From an uncultured Treponema sp. (GTDB lineage Bacteria; Spirochaetota; Spirochaetia; Treponematales; Treponemataceae): a DNA stretch of 64,000 bases. Location of the stretch: the NCBI GenBank assembly GCA_946186185.1, contig CAMHMJ010000013.1, positions 1-64,000 on the forward strand, given 5' to 3'. Below are positions 29,228 to 37,367 of this stretch, piece after piece. Below the pieces are notes generated by a model. The model did no database searches. It was not told the origin of the DNA and saw nothing but the letters and a program-made list of their open reading frames with translations. The position numbers and the translations under genes were made by a program. Within the stretch, counting starts at the first letter, position 1; every line of letters begins with the position of its first letter.

Positions 29228-30124
29228 TTATTTTATCTTTCTTTCAAGTTCAAGAACTTCTTCAAGAGGTAATTCTGTTGCCTGAGCAATCTGATCTGCG
29301 GTAAGCACATTCATTTTAAGCAGGTTTGTCGCAGCTTCAATTGCCTTTTGCCGTGCCCCCTGTTCAAGTCCTTTCTTGGTGGCGTTTTCCATTTCTGTGT
29401 TGCGGTCGCGGATGAAGGTGTCGATTGAGTTCTGGCGGAACCAGTTTGATTCTTCTTCGCTCATTCTTCCGATAAGTCTGTTTGCTTCCATAATTCCAAC
29501 CTCACTTTCAGCGATCTGATTGATGTAGTCGACTTTGCTTTCGTCGTCTGCGTACGAAAAATAAAGACCCCATTTCTGTAAAGGCGTGAGCTGGTCTACA
29601 GGTGTTCCAAGAAGTTTTTTGATTTCAATTAAATCGATGTGAATGACATTAAGATAGCCTGCAAGCTCATGTCCGTACTGACTTTTCATAGTATACCATG
29701 ACATTTCGCGCTTGTCATCTTTGGGGAGGTGGAAGTTCAGAACGGAAATCTGATATACCTTGTCCGCGCTCCAGTTTTCTCCCTTTTTGGCAGTCGTGTT
29801 CAGAAGGCGGGCAACTTGAATTTCACTGCGGACCTCAAAATTGTATTCTCTGTCGCGCCCCTGCATTTCAATTGCGGCTTTTTCGCCGTCCTCGAAGGTG
29901 ACCGCGACATCAAAAGACATCTGAAGCTGAGTCGGAAAATCGACTGGCGGTTCATTGTTCGTGAGTTGAACATTCTTGATTTTGCGTCCAAGAACGCTCG
30001 ATAAGAACGAAAGCAGGGCTTCGTCGGATTCCTTAGTTTCCTGAGTGAAAATTGCCTTGAAGTTCACGTCAAGGCGCGGGTTTAAGAGTGCCGTCGGCGA
30101 CGGGCGTAGGGTTGTTGTATTCAT
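29228..30124 (-). CDS. Rpn family recombination-promoting nuclease / PD-(D/E)XK transposase-like protein, copy 2
   Basis: SFDVAVTFEDGEKAAIEMQGRDREYNFEVRSEIQVARLL; paralogue of 5238-6206. Shares a start-proximal upstream block CGACTGYGCCTTAAGTCCAWCTGCCAATTTCAGAAGAC (as read on +). Confidence 0.87.
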   Translation of the reverse strand: MNTTTLRPSPTALLNPRLDVNFKAIFTQETKESDEALLSFLSSVLGRKIKNVQLTNNEPPVDFPTQLQMSFDVAVTFEDGEKAAIEMQGRDREYNFEVRSEIQVARLLNTTAKKGENWSADKVYQISVLNFHLPKDDKREMSWYTMKSQYGHELAGYLNVIHIDLIEIKKLLGTPVDQLTPLQKWGLYFSYADDESKVDYINQIAESEVGIMEANRLIGRMSEEESNWFRQNSIDTFIRDRNTEMENATKKGLEQGARQKAIEAATNLLKMNVLTADQIAQATELPLEEVLELERKIK

Positions 30125-30684
30125 ACATACATCCTGAAAATGGAATAAACGGCGCGACTGCGCCTTAAGTCCATCTGCCAATTTCAGAAGACATATGGTA
30201 AATACCGTGCAGCCTGTAAAAATAATGGTTCGTATAATTGGGCTGTTTGTCAGAACTGCAACCTTTACAATTTATAAAATAATAATGAAATTACGTGAAG
30301 TCAAGGGAAATTATAGGAGAATCAGCGGGGCTTTTGGTGGAATTGCTGGTTTGAAAGAATAGCTTAGTGCGCGCCTATGGAAGGGTTGGAGGCGAGAGCG
30401 GAGCGGGAGCCGACAAGGCGAGAGGGGCTTTTTCGGGTATTGATTTCGACGAGGGGTTACGGGGGTGTGAAGGGCCGGTATTATGGGTTTAGAAAAAATC
30501 TAGATTAGAGAGATGAGAAAAAGACACGCGAGACCGAGCCTTTGGCGGGCCCTGGAACAGGCGTAGGTGGATGCGGTCGCACCCAGAAAAAAGAAGAAAA
30601 TGGGGTGGTCTTTAGGTTTGCAGACTGCATTGCTGTAATAAAAAAAAACTTGCTTTTTACTGGCAAGTGGGGTATATCAAAAAA

Positions 30685-30789
30685 GAAAGGCACTTCGCAG
30701 TCTAGCGTCTTGCCTCTATTGGTTTTTGCTCGTCTTTACGACGAATGCCCGCCTATAGTGGTGCGAACACTTGGCGGGCTATTTTTTTA
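30685..30789 (+). ncRNA. Putative antitoxin RNA, unit 7 (class A)
   Basis: TTGCTT (30650-30655)-17-TATATC (30673-30678); hairpin TCGTCTTTACGACGA; terminator GCCCGCC..GGCGGGC-TATTTTTTT. Confidence 0.68.
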
Positions 30790-30888
30790 TTTGTTGCCTT
30801 TATTCCGTCTACGGAGAAGGTGCGTAATAATGTCGATGATAAGCTGAATGACGGCAATTGCCAGCATCAGAATTTCATACAGACTCAT
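30787..30888 (-). CDS. Putative type I toxin peptide, unit 7 (33 aa MSLYEILMLAIAVIQLIIDIITHLLRRRNKGNK)
   Basis: Near-identical to unit 4; AGGAGG RBS before the internal ATG. Confidence 0.77.
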   Translation of the reverse strand: MSLYEILMLAIAVIQLIIDIITHLLRRRNKGNK

Positions 30889-31091
30889 AGCAGCCTCCTG
30901 TGTAAGGCAGCTGGCTGCCGGTGTTCTATAGCAAAGCGTTAAAAAAATTGCGTAAGCAATTTTTAGCTTTACCACCTTTCAAGTAATTTGCTCTTACGAG
31001 CAGTCGAATTTCGGAGACAAGACCGCCATTCAATTGTGAGTGCAAAAAAAATTGGCTTGTCATAAACAGCAGGTTGTGGTATCTTTAACAA

Positions 31092-31193
31092 GAAAGGCAT
31101 TCGCAACTAAAGCGTCTTGCCTCCTAGTGGTCTAGTCTGATTAATCAGACATTTTGCCCGTCGGTGGTGTCAGCATTGGCGGGTGCTTTTTTT
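31092..31193 (+). ncRNA. Putative antitoxin RNA, unit 8 (class B, weaker -10)
   Basis: TTGTCA (31057-31062)-17-TATCTT (31080-31085); hairpin GTCTGATTAATCAGAC; terminator CCCGTC..GGCGGG followed by a T tract. Confidence 0.6.
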
Positions 31194-31294
31194 TATTCTA
31201 TATCGTCTTTCCGTCTGGGAGAGAGGAGCATAATGATGCTGACGATAAGTGAGATTGTCTGTAAGACCAAACTCAACTTTTCGAACAAAGTCAT
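31193..31294 (-). CDS. Putative type I toxin peptide, unit 8 (33 aa MTLFEKLSLVLQTISLIVSIIMLLSPRRKDDIE)
   Basis: AGGAGG RBS before the internal ATG; paralogue of unit 10. Confidence 0.74.
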   Translation of the reverse strand: MTLFEKLSLVLQTISLIVSIIMLLSPRRKDDIE

Positions 31295-31496
31295 AGCTGC
31301 CTCCTGTGTAAGGCAGCTGGCTGCCGGTGTTCTGTAGCAAAGCGTTAAAAAATTGCGAAAGCAATTTTTAGCTTTACCACCTTTCAAGTAATCTGCTCTT
31401 GCGAGCAGTCGAATTTCGGAGACAAGACCGCCGTTCAATTGTGAGTGCAAAAAAAATTGACTTGTCATAAACAACAAGCCGTGGTATATTAAACAA

Positions 31497-31600
31497 GAAA
31501 GGCATTCGCAACTAAAGCGTCTTGCCTCTAGGTTTATAATTTTGTCCTTCTGGACAAAGCCCGCCTAGTGGGTCTGAAGCACTGGCGGGCTATTTTTTTA
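31497..31600 (+). ncRNA. Putative antitoxin RNA, unit 9 (class B)
   Basis: TTGTCA (31462-31467)-17-TATATT (31485-31490); hairpin TTGTCCTTCTGGACAA; terminator GCCCGCC..GGCGGGC-TATTTTTTT. Confidence 0.72.
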
Positions 31601-31699
31601 TTCGTCCTTATTTATCCATCTGTGGAAGAGGAGCGAAATTAAGCTGATTACCAGCTGAGCAATGGCAATAACCAAAGCAAGCTTTTCATACAGACTCAT
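31598..31699 (-). CDS. Putative type I toxin peptide, unit 9 (33 aa MSLYEKLALVIAIAQLVISLISLLFHRWINKDE)
   Basis: AGGAGG RBS; paralogue of unit 3. Confidence 0.77.
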   Translation of the reverse strand: MSLYEKLALVIAIAQLVISLISLLFHRWINKDE

Positions 31700-31784
31700 A
31701 GCTGCCTCCTAGTTTAAGAATCTGCCCTTTCTAGCAGTCGAATTTCGGAGACAAGACCGCCATTCAATTGCGAATGCCATGGTT

Positions 31785-31813
31785 AATGTAGCATAATTTT
31801 ACTATACTGACAA
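31785..31813 (-). promoter_or_regulatory. Toxin promoter, unit 9
   Basis: - strand TTGTCA-17-TACATT. Confidence 0.6.
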
Positions 31814-31963
31814 GTTAAATAAAATAATGGTAATCCTATACAATGTAAAAGGTGATATTTGTTACTCTTTTTAAAAAGCAGGTTATAATGTCGCTCTGGT
31901 CGGTTCACCAGTTTTCAAAAAATCAGGCTTGTAATAAACAGCAAGCCGTGGTATATTAAATAA

Positions 31964-32067
31964 GAAAGGCATTCGCAATTATAGCGTCTTGCCTCCTATT
32001 GAGTTTGCCTAGATAACTAGGTCTTACACCCGTCGGTGGTAGTGACACTGGCGGGTGCTTTTTTTTA
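31964..32067 (+). ncRNA. Putative antitoxin RNA, unit 10 (class B)
   Basis: TTGTAA (31929-31934)-17-TATATT (31952-31957); hairpin CCTAGATAACTAGG; terminator ACCCGTC..GGCGGGT followed by a T tract. Confidence 0.7.
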
Positions 32068-32166
32068 TTCTATATCGTCTTTTCGTCTGTGAGAGAGGAG
32101 CATAATGATGCTGACGATAAGTGAGATTGTCTGTAAGACCAAACTCAACTTTTCGAACAAAGTCAT
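32065..32166 (-). CDS. Putative type I toxin peptide, unit 10 (33 aa MTLFEKLSLVLQTISLIVSIIMLLSHRRKDDIE)
   Basis: AGGAGG RBS; TM plus HRRK tail. Confidence 0.75.
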   Translation of the reverse strand: MTLFEKLSLVLQTISLIVSIIMLLSHRRKDDIE

Positions 32167-32251
32167 AGCTGCCTCCTAGTTCATAGAATCCACAAAAATT
32201 GTGGTCGAATTTCGGAGACAAGACCGCCATTCAATTGCGAATGCCATGGTT

Positions 32252-32280
32252 AATGTAGCATAATTTTACTATACTGACAA
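32252..32280 (-). promoter_or_regulatory. Toxin promoter, unit 10
   Basis: - strand TTGTCA-17-TACATT. Confidence 0.6.
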
Positions 32281-32521
32281 GTTAAATAAAATAAAGTTTT
32301 ACCAATACATTAAGATAGTTTTCGAAAACTCCTTTTCTGTACATTGTAAAAGTGTTTCTATAAAGTAAAAATAACACGATTATATCGGTTACAAAGACAG
32401 GCTTGGTTTAGGTGTAAGAAAGGTTTTTACCTGCTCAGAAAAAATTATTAGTTAAGTGATAAAAGATAGAAAATTGACGCAGGAGCAATTGTCAAATCAA
32501 GTTTGAATCAGCCCTCATTAC

Positions 32522-32567
32522 AAAAAAAACACCCGAGCCCAAAAAACTCCTGAAAGACTCGGGTAGC
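32522..32567 (-). terminator. Rho-independent terminator of sod
   Basis: - strand ACCCGAG...CTCGGGT followed by GTTTTTTTT. Confidence 0.75.
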
Positions 32568-32603
32568 ATTTTATAATCTGCTCTGTCGGCTCAATATGCT
32601 GTT

Positions 32604-33227
32604 CTATTTTGCAGCTTTTTCGTAAAGCTCTTCAACTTTCTTCCAGTCGACGATTCTGAAAAGTTCCTTTACATAGCTTGCCCTCAGATTTTTATACTGA
32701 AGATAATAGGCGTGCTCCCATACATCGATGCAGAAAATCGGAGTATTGCCGGTTTTCAAACTGATCGGGTTATCCTGATTTGCGGACTGACTTAAAACCA
32801 GCTCTCCTGAAGGAGTAACGCTAAGCCATGCCCAGCCTGAACCGAACTGAGTGAGTGCCAGACTGCTGATTTTTTCTTTGAATTCCTCAAAACTTCCGAA
32901 AGCGGAGTTAATTTTTTCAGAAAGCTTTCCTTCCGGCTGTTTTTTGCATTTTGCTTCAGGTGCAAGAACGGAAAAATACAGGTTGTGATTAAAATATCCG
33001 CCGCCGTTATTTCTTAAACCGTTTCGAAGCGCAGTATCGCTCACTGAATCAAGATTTTTGAAAATTTCTTCAGCTGTTTTATTTTCCAAGCCGGCCTTCT
33101 GTGCCAGCTCGTTAAATGTCTTTGTGTATGTTGCATGATGCTTTGAATAATGAGTCTCCATTGTAAGCGCATCCAGAACCGGCTCAAATTCATTATACGC
33201 ATAATTCAATTTTATCTGTTCAAACAT
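32604..33227 (-). CDS. Superoxide dismutase (Fe/Mn family)
   Basis: HYSKHHATYTKTFN, GGGYFNHNLYF, QFGSGWAWL, DVWEHAYYLQYKN. Confidence 0.95.
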   Translation of the reverse strand: MFEQIKLNYAYNEFEPVLDALTMETHYSKHHATYTKTFNELAQKAGLENKTAEEIFKNLDSVSDTALRNGLRNNGGGYFNHNLYFSVLAPEAKCKKQPEGKLSEKINSAFGSFEEFKEKISSLALTQFGSGWAWLSVTPSGELVLSQSANQDNPISLKTGNTPIFCIDVWEHAYYLQYKNLRASYVKELFRIVDWKKVEELYEKAAK

Positions 33228-33433
33228 AGTCTACCCCTGTTTTAAGTGAATATAAATTCAATGTAACACGGTTTTATTCAGTTGGCAAGTTTTTTTGAAA
33301 TGCTTTTTGTGGGAGTTTTTGAAGTGCTTTTTGTGGGAGCGGGTACCATTGAATACTGCTCTGCGGATAAGACTTTGGGTAAAATCTCTGTAACACAATT
33401 GCTAAAAATCCTTGTTTTTTCTATAATACGGGT

Positions 33434-33742
33434 ATGAGTACTCACAAACAAATCGACGAGGAGACGCTGAATAATCTCCTTTATCTTTCACGACTTTCAC
33501 CGGAAAGTACGAATCTTGAAACTTTGAAGAAGCAGGCGAATGAAATCGTCGGCTATTTTGACATCCTTTCTAAATATGACGACAGCGAAAATCCCTATGA
33601 TGCATATCCTTCTACTGAGGCAGAAAAGCTTCGTGAGGATGAAATTGTTCAGGGGCTGGATATCCCGAATGTTAAGAACGTAAGCGAAAACTTTATGGAC
33701 GGATATTTCCAGGTTCCGAAGGTTCTTGGGGAAGGTGCATAA
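33434..33742 (+). CDS. gatC: Asp/Glu-tRNA amidotransferase subunit C
   Basis: 102 aa, directly upstream of gatA; typical LSRLSPES...EIVGYFDILSKYD. Confidence 0.85.
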   Translation: MSTHKQIDEETLNNLLYLSRLSPESTNLETLKKQANEIVGYFDILSKYDDSENPYDAYPSTEAEKLREDEIVQGLDIPNVKNVSENFMDGYFQVPKVLGEGA

Positions 33743-33743
33743 T

Positions 33744-35243
33744 ATGTATACAATAGAAGAAACTGTAAAAGCTTTGAAGGCGGGCGAGGTAACTAGTGCC
33801 GCTCTTGTAAAAAAATCAATCGATACTTTTGAATCGGATAAGGGCTCTGAAAAACCGCTGAATGCCTTCCTTGAAATTTACGAGGACGCACTTTCTAAGG
33901 CTGAAGAAGCTGATAAAGAAATTCAGGTTGCCAGAACAGCCGGAGCAAAGGCTCTGGATGAACTTTTTGAAAAGAAGCCGCTTCTTGGTGTTCCCTTTGC
34001 AAATAAGGACAACATCAGTTCAAAAGGGCATCGCCTTACCTGCGGTTCAAAAATTCTTGAAGGCTACAAGGCTCCTTACAACGCAACTGTAATCGACCGT
34101 CTTGAAAATGCGGGTGCAATTACTCTGGGACGCTGTAATCAGGATGAGTTCGCCATGGGTTCTTCAACCGAATACTCTTCTTACGGGGCAACCCGCAATC
34201 CTATAAACCGCGAATATGTTTCCGGTGGTTCTTCGGGTGGTTCTGCTGCGGCTGTAAGCGGAAATCAGGCTCTGTTCGCTCTGGGAACTGAAACCGGTGG
34301 TTCTGTTCGTCTTCCTGCAAGCTACTGCGGTATTTATGGTCTTAAGCCGACTTACGGTGTTTTGAGCCGCTGGGGCGTTGTTGCTTATGGTTCTTCCCTG
34401 GATCAGGTTGGTATCATGGGCCACACTCCGGATGACATTGCTCTTCCTTTGAGCTGCATGGCCGGCGTTGATTTTTACGATGACACAAGTGCAGATTTGC
34501 CGGATGCCGCTTCTTTAAAGCAGCTTAGCGCATACACTGATTTTTCTTCACTTAAAATTGCTATTCCAAAGCAGTTCCTTGAAACGAAGGGTCTTGATAA
34601 GGATGTAAAGACTGCATTTGATGAAACCCGCAGCTGGTTTGAATCAAAGGGTGCTAAAATTGACGAGGTTGACCTTCCTGTTCTGGATGCTTCCATTGCA
34701 AGCTACTATGTAATCGCTCTTTCTGAAGCTGCCAGCAACCTGAGCCGTTTTGACGGTATCCGCTATGGCCGCCGTGTTGATAACGAAAAGGGTTACGATG
34801 AGCTTTATGTTGATACCCGAAGCGAAGGCTTTGGTCCGGAAGTAAAGCGCCGAATCGTAATCGGAAACTATGTTCTTTCTGAGCAGTTCTCCGGAGACAC
34901 ATACAAGAAGGGAATGACTGTTCGCGCCCGCATTCAGCGTGAAATGGCAAAGCTCTTTGAAAGTTATGATATCGTTTTGTGTCCAACTTGCCCGACACCT
35001 GCATTTAAGCTGGGACAGAAAGTGGATGATCCTCTTGAAATGTACCTGAGCGATATGTATACGGTTTTTGTAAACCTTGCCCGCATTCCGTCCATCAATG
35101 TTCCGGCTGGAAAGGCAGCTGGAACAGACAATATGCCGATTGGTATGCAGTTTGCAGGTCCTATGTTCAGTGAGGCAAAGCTTTTGAGTCTTGCAAAAGC
35201 CTGGGAAAACGACCACAAAGGCTGCGGAATTCAGGTAAAATAA
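33744..35243 (+). CDS. gatA: Asp/Glu-tRNA amidotransferase subunit A
   Basis: Amidase signature GGSSGGSAAAVSGNQALFALGTETGGSVRLPAS. Start set at MYTIEETVKAL. Confidence 0.95.
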   Translation: MYTIEETVKALKAGEVTSAALVKKSIDTFESDKGSEKPLNAFLEIYEDALSKAEEADKEIQVARTAGAKALDELFEKKPLLGVPFANKDNISSKGHRLTCGSKILEGYKAPYNATVIDRLENAGAITLGRCNQDEFAMGSSTEYSSYGATRNPINREYVSGGSSGGSAAAVSGNQALFALGTETGGSVRLPASYCGIYGLKPTYGVLSRWGVVAYGSSLDQVGIMGHTPDDIALPLSCMAGVDFYDDTSADLPDAASLKQLSAYTDFSSLKIAIPKQFLETKGLDKDVKTAFDETRSWFESKGAKIDEVDLPVLDASIASYYVIALSEAASNLSRFDGIRYGRRVDNEKGYDELYVDTRSEGFGPEVKRRIVIGNYVLSEQFSGDTYKKGMTVRARIQREMAKLFESYDIVLCPTCPTPAFKLGQKVDDPLEMYLSDMYTVFVNLARIPSINVPAGKAAGTDNMPIGMQFAGPMFSEAKLLSLAKAWENDHKGCGIQVK

Positions 35244-35263
35244 CAATTTAAAAGATGACTACA

Positions 35264-35296
35264 ACTCCGGGCACAAAGTCCGGAGTTTTTTTTTAT
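35264..35296 (+). terminator. Rho-independent terminator after gatA
   Basis: AACTCCGGGCACAAAGTCCGGAGTTTTTTTTT. Confidence 0.85.
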
Positions 35297-35558
35297 CACA
35301 CTTGTCAGAGTTTTCAGTATTTTTCATAATATTTCTGTGATTTTCTTTTATTTTCCTATTGCACTTTATCTGTTAATTAGTTATAGTTTGCTAACTTTAT
35401 AAAAGTTAGTTAATGCTAACAAAATATAGCTTTCATTTATCAGAAAAACAGCACAGCTGTTTCTAGATGAAGGACAGCCTGAAAATTGCTTTCGCAATTT
35501 TCTTAACGGCTTCCGATAAATCAGAAAACAGCACAGCTGTTTTTCTCAGGAGTATTTT

Positions 35559-36638
35559 ATGAAAATTTCAAAAATCTCTGCTGCGGTTGCAGCATTCGCT
35601 CTGGTTTCTGGGTTTGCATTTGCAGATTCAGAAGTTAAGTTTTCAAACAAGGTTTCCAGTGACATCGTAGAAATCGTTTCAAACGACGACGATACTGAAA
35701 CTGAATTTGCCGGAATCAAAAACAAGACAGTTTTTGAATACGCATCTGACAATCTTGATGCAATGATCGAGCTTGTTTTCTGGTCAAAGAAGGAAACTGA
35801 TGAAAAAAATCCCCTTGATGCAGATGATGACAAGGATTATTTTGCAATCGGTACCGGTGGTTTTGATTTTGGTGATACTTTCATCGAATTCCGTCCTTTT
35901 GAAGTTCTTGGCTTTGAATTCCATGAAAAATTGAATACAGCAGGTTCATATCTTCCAGTTTGGGACGACAATCTTTCAACCGGAAATATGGGAAGTGATT
36001 TTGGTGTAGTTGTTCGCCCTGTTGAAGGACTGGTTTTTGGTGCCGGTGTTGATTTTATGTCAGCCTTTGGCCACGATGACAGAAAACCGATTTTCAACTT
36101 TGGTGTTGAATATGCAAACGAGGATTTCGCAATCGGTGGTGCTTTAAGAAATGTTGCCGGTGATGAAGATGAAGATACAGGAACTGACGAACTTGCTTTT
36201 GGTGTTTACACAAGCCTTCTTATGGTAGAAAACTTCAGCTTCAATCTTGGTTTTGCATACAACGATGCAGTTGAACCGGATGTTGGAACTGTAGACGGAA
36301 ATCTTCTGACAGCCGGCATCATGTTTGAAAAGGATGCCGTTACCCTGAATGTGGATGCTGCTACAAACTTCGGAAACTCTGACGACAAGGAATTTGACCT
36401 TTACTCAGCAGTTCAGTTTGGTTTTGCAGTAAACGATAATTTTTCAGCAGAACTGACATTTGCAAATGCCCTTGATTTTGAATCTGACGATGACAAAAAA
36501 GAAAAGGCAATGTTTGAAATCAATCCTGCTGTAACACTTACATTTGACCGCCACGAATTTGGTGCCGGTGTAAACGTTTTCTTCAATGAAGACGGTTCAA
36601 AGGTATGCTTCCCGGTTCACTGGAAGTACAGCTTCTAA
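35559..36638 (+). CDS. Putative outer-membrane beta-barrel / porin-like protein
   Basis: 359 aa; Sec signal MKISKISAAVAAFALVSGFAFA; alternating strand pattern ending ...FPVHWKYSF. Confidence 0.7.
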   Translation: MKISKISAAVAAFALVSGFAFADSEVKFSNKVSSDIVEIVSNDDDTETEFAGIKNKTVFEYASDNLDAMIELVFWSKKETDEKNPLDADDDKDYFAIGTGGFDFGDTFIEFRPFEVLGFEFHEKLNTAGSYLPVWDDNLSTGNMGSDFGVVVRPVEGLVFGAGVDFMSAFGHDDRKPIFNFGVEYANEDFAIGGALRNVAGDEDEDTGTDELAFGVYTSLLMVENFSFNLGFAYNDAVEPDVGTVDGNLLTAGIMFEKDAVTLNVDAATNFGNSDDKEFDLYSAVQFGFAVNDNFSAELTFANALDFESDDDKKEKAMFEINPAVTLTFDRHEFGAGVNVFFNEDGSKVCFPVHWKYSF

Positions 36639-36712
36639 TTTTTAAAAGTCAAAGTTTTACTGTTCAGGCTGATGGTCTGAACAGCAGTAAAATTTAAAAC
36701 AATTAAGTCCAG

Positions 36713-36758
36713 ATTGCCGTCTTCGTTCAGATTTCTTTTCGAAGGCGGCTTTTTTATA
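36713..36758 (+). terminator. Rho-independent terminator
   Basis: GCCGTCTTCG...CGAAGGCGGC-TTTTTT. Confidence 0.75.
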
Positions 36759-36907
36759 AACAAAACCTACTTCTTTATCATTTTCCGATATTAATTATTC
36801 AGGATTTCGTCGGAAGATATATTCTTCCTTTAAAAAATCCGCCAAAACCTGTATACTTCTTTCAGGTTAAAAACTGTCAGACTGAAGTTTTTGCCGGGAG
36901 GTGCACA

Positions 36908-37357
36908 ATGACTCAAAATATGAATAATGCTTCCAGTTCAACAGGAGGAGAGCTTAAAGATCCTGAAATCCAGAGCCTTATTTCAAAGGCCTTAGGCATG
37001 CTGGATTTTTCATATTCGCCCTATTCAAATTTCAGGGTGGGTGCGGCACTTCTTTCAAAAGACGGGAAAATCTGGGGAGGCTGCAATATTGAAAACGCTG
37101 CCTATGGACCCAGTAACTGTGCTGAGCGGACGGCAATTTTTAAGGCGGTAAGCGAAGGCGTAAAGGATTTTAAGGCAATCTGCATCGTTGGCGGAATGGA
37201 AGGTGTTGTAACGGATTTTTGTCCGCCCTGCGGAGTGTGCCGTCAGGTTATGCGGGAGTTCTGTGCACCGGATTTTAAGATAATTCTTGCAAAATCGGAA
37301 AAAGAATACAAGATTTATACCCTTGCTGAGCTTTTGCCGGAAAGTTTTTCCCTGTAA
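36908..37357 (+). CDS. cdd: Cytidine deaminase
   Basis: FRVGAALL, GCNIENAAYGPSNCAERTAIFKAV, CPPCGVCRQVMREF. Confidence 0.93.
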   Translation: MTQNMNNASSSTGGELKDPEIQSLISKALGMLDFSYSPYSNFRVGAALLSKDGKIWGGCNIENAAYGPSNCAERTAIFKAVSEGVKDFKAICIVGGMEGVVTDFCPPCGVCRQVMREFCAPDFKIILAKSEKEYKIYTLAELLPESFSL

Positions 37358-37367
37358 GGTTTGCAGA

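Larger units (their letters stand above)
26480..32282. repeat. Tandem array of 10 type I toxin-antitoxin-like modules, interrupted by an Rpn gene
   Basis: Ten repeats of [+ promoter / antisense RNA / terminator] opposite [- 31-33 aa hydrophobic ORF with AGGAGG-type RBS]. Read directly by alignment of the units. Confidence 0.85.

Noticed and set aside
26480-32282. CRISPR array or phage att cluster explanation for the repeat region
   Set aside because: Units are several hundred bp, diverged, contain conserved ORFs, promoters and terminators, and lack short direct repeats with uniform spacers or any cas gene.
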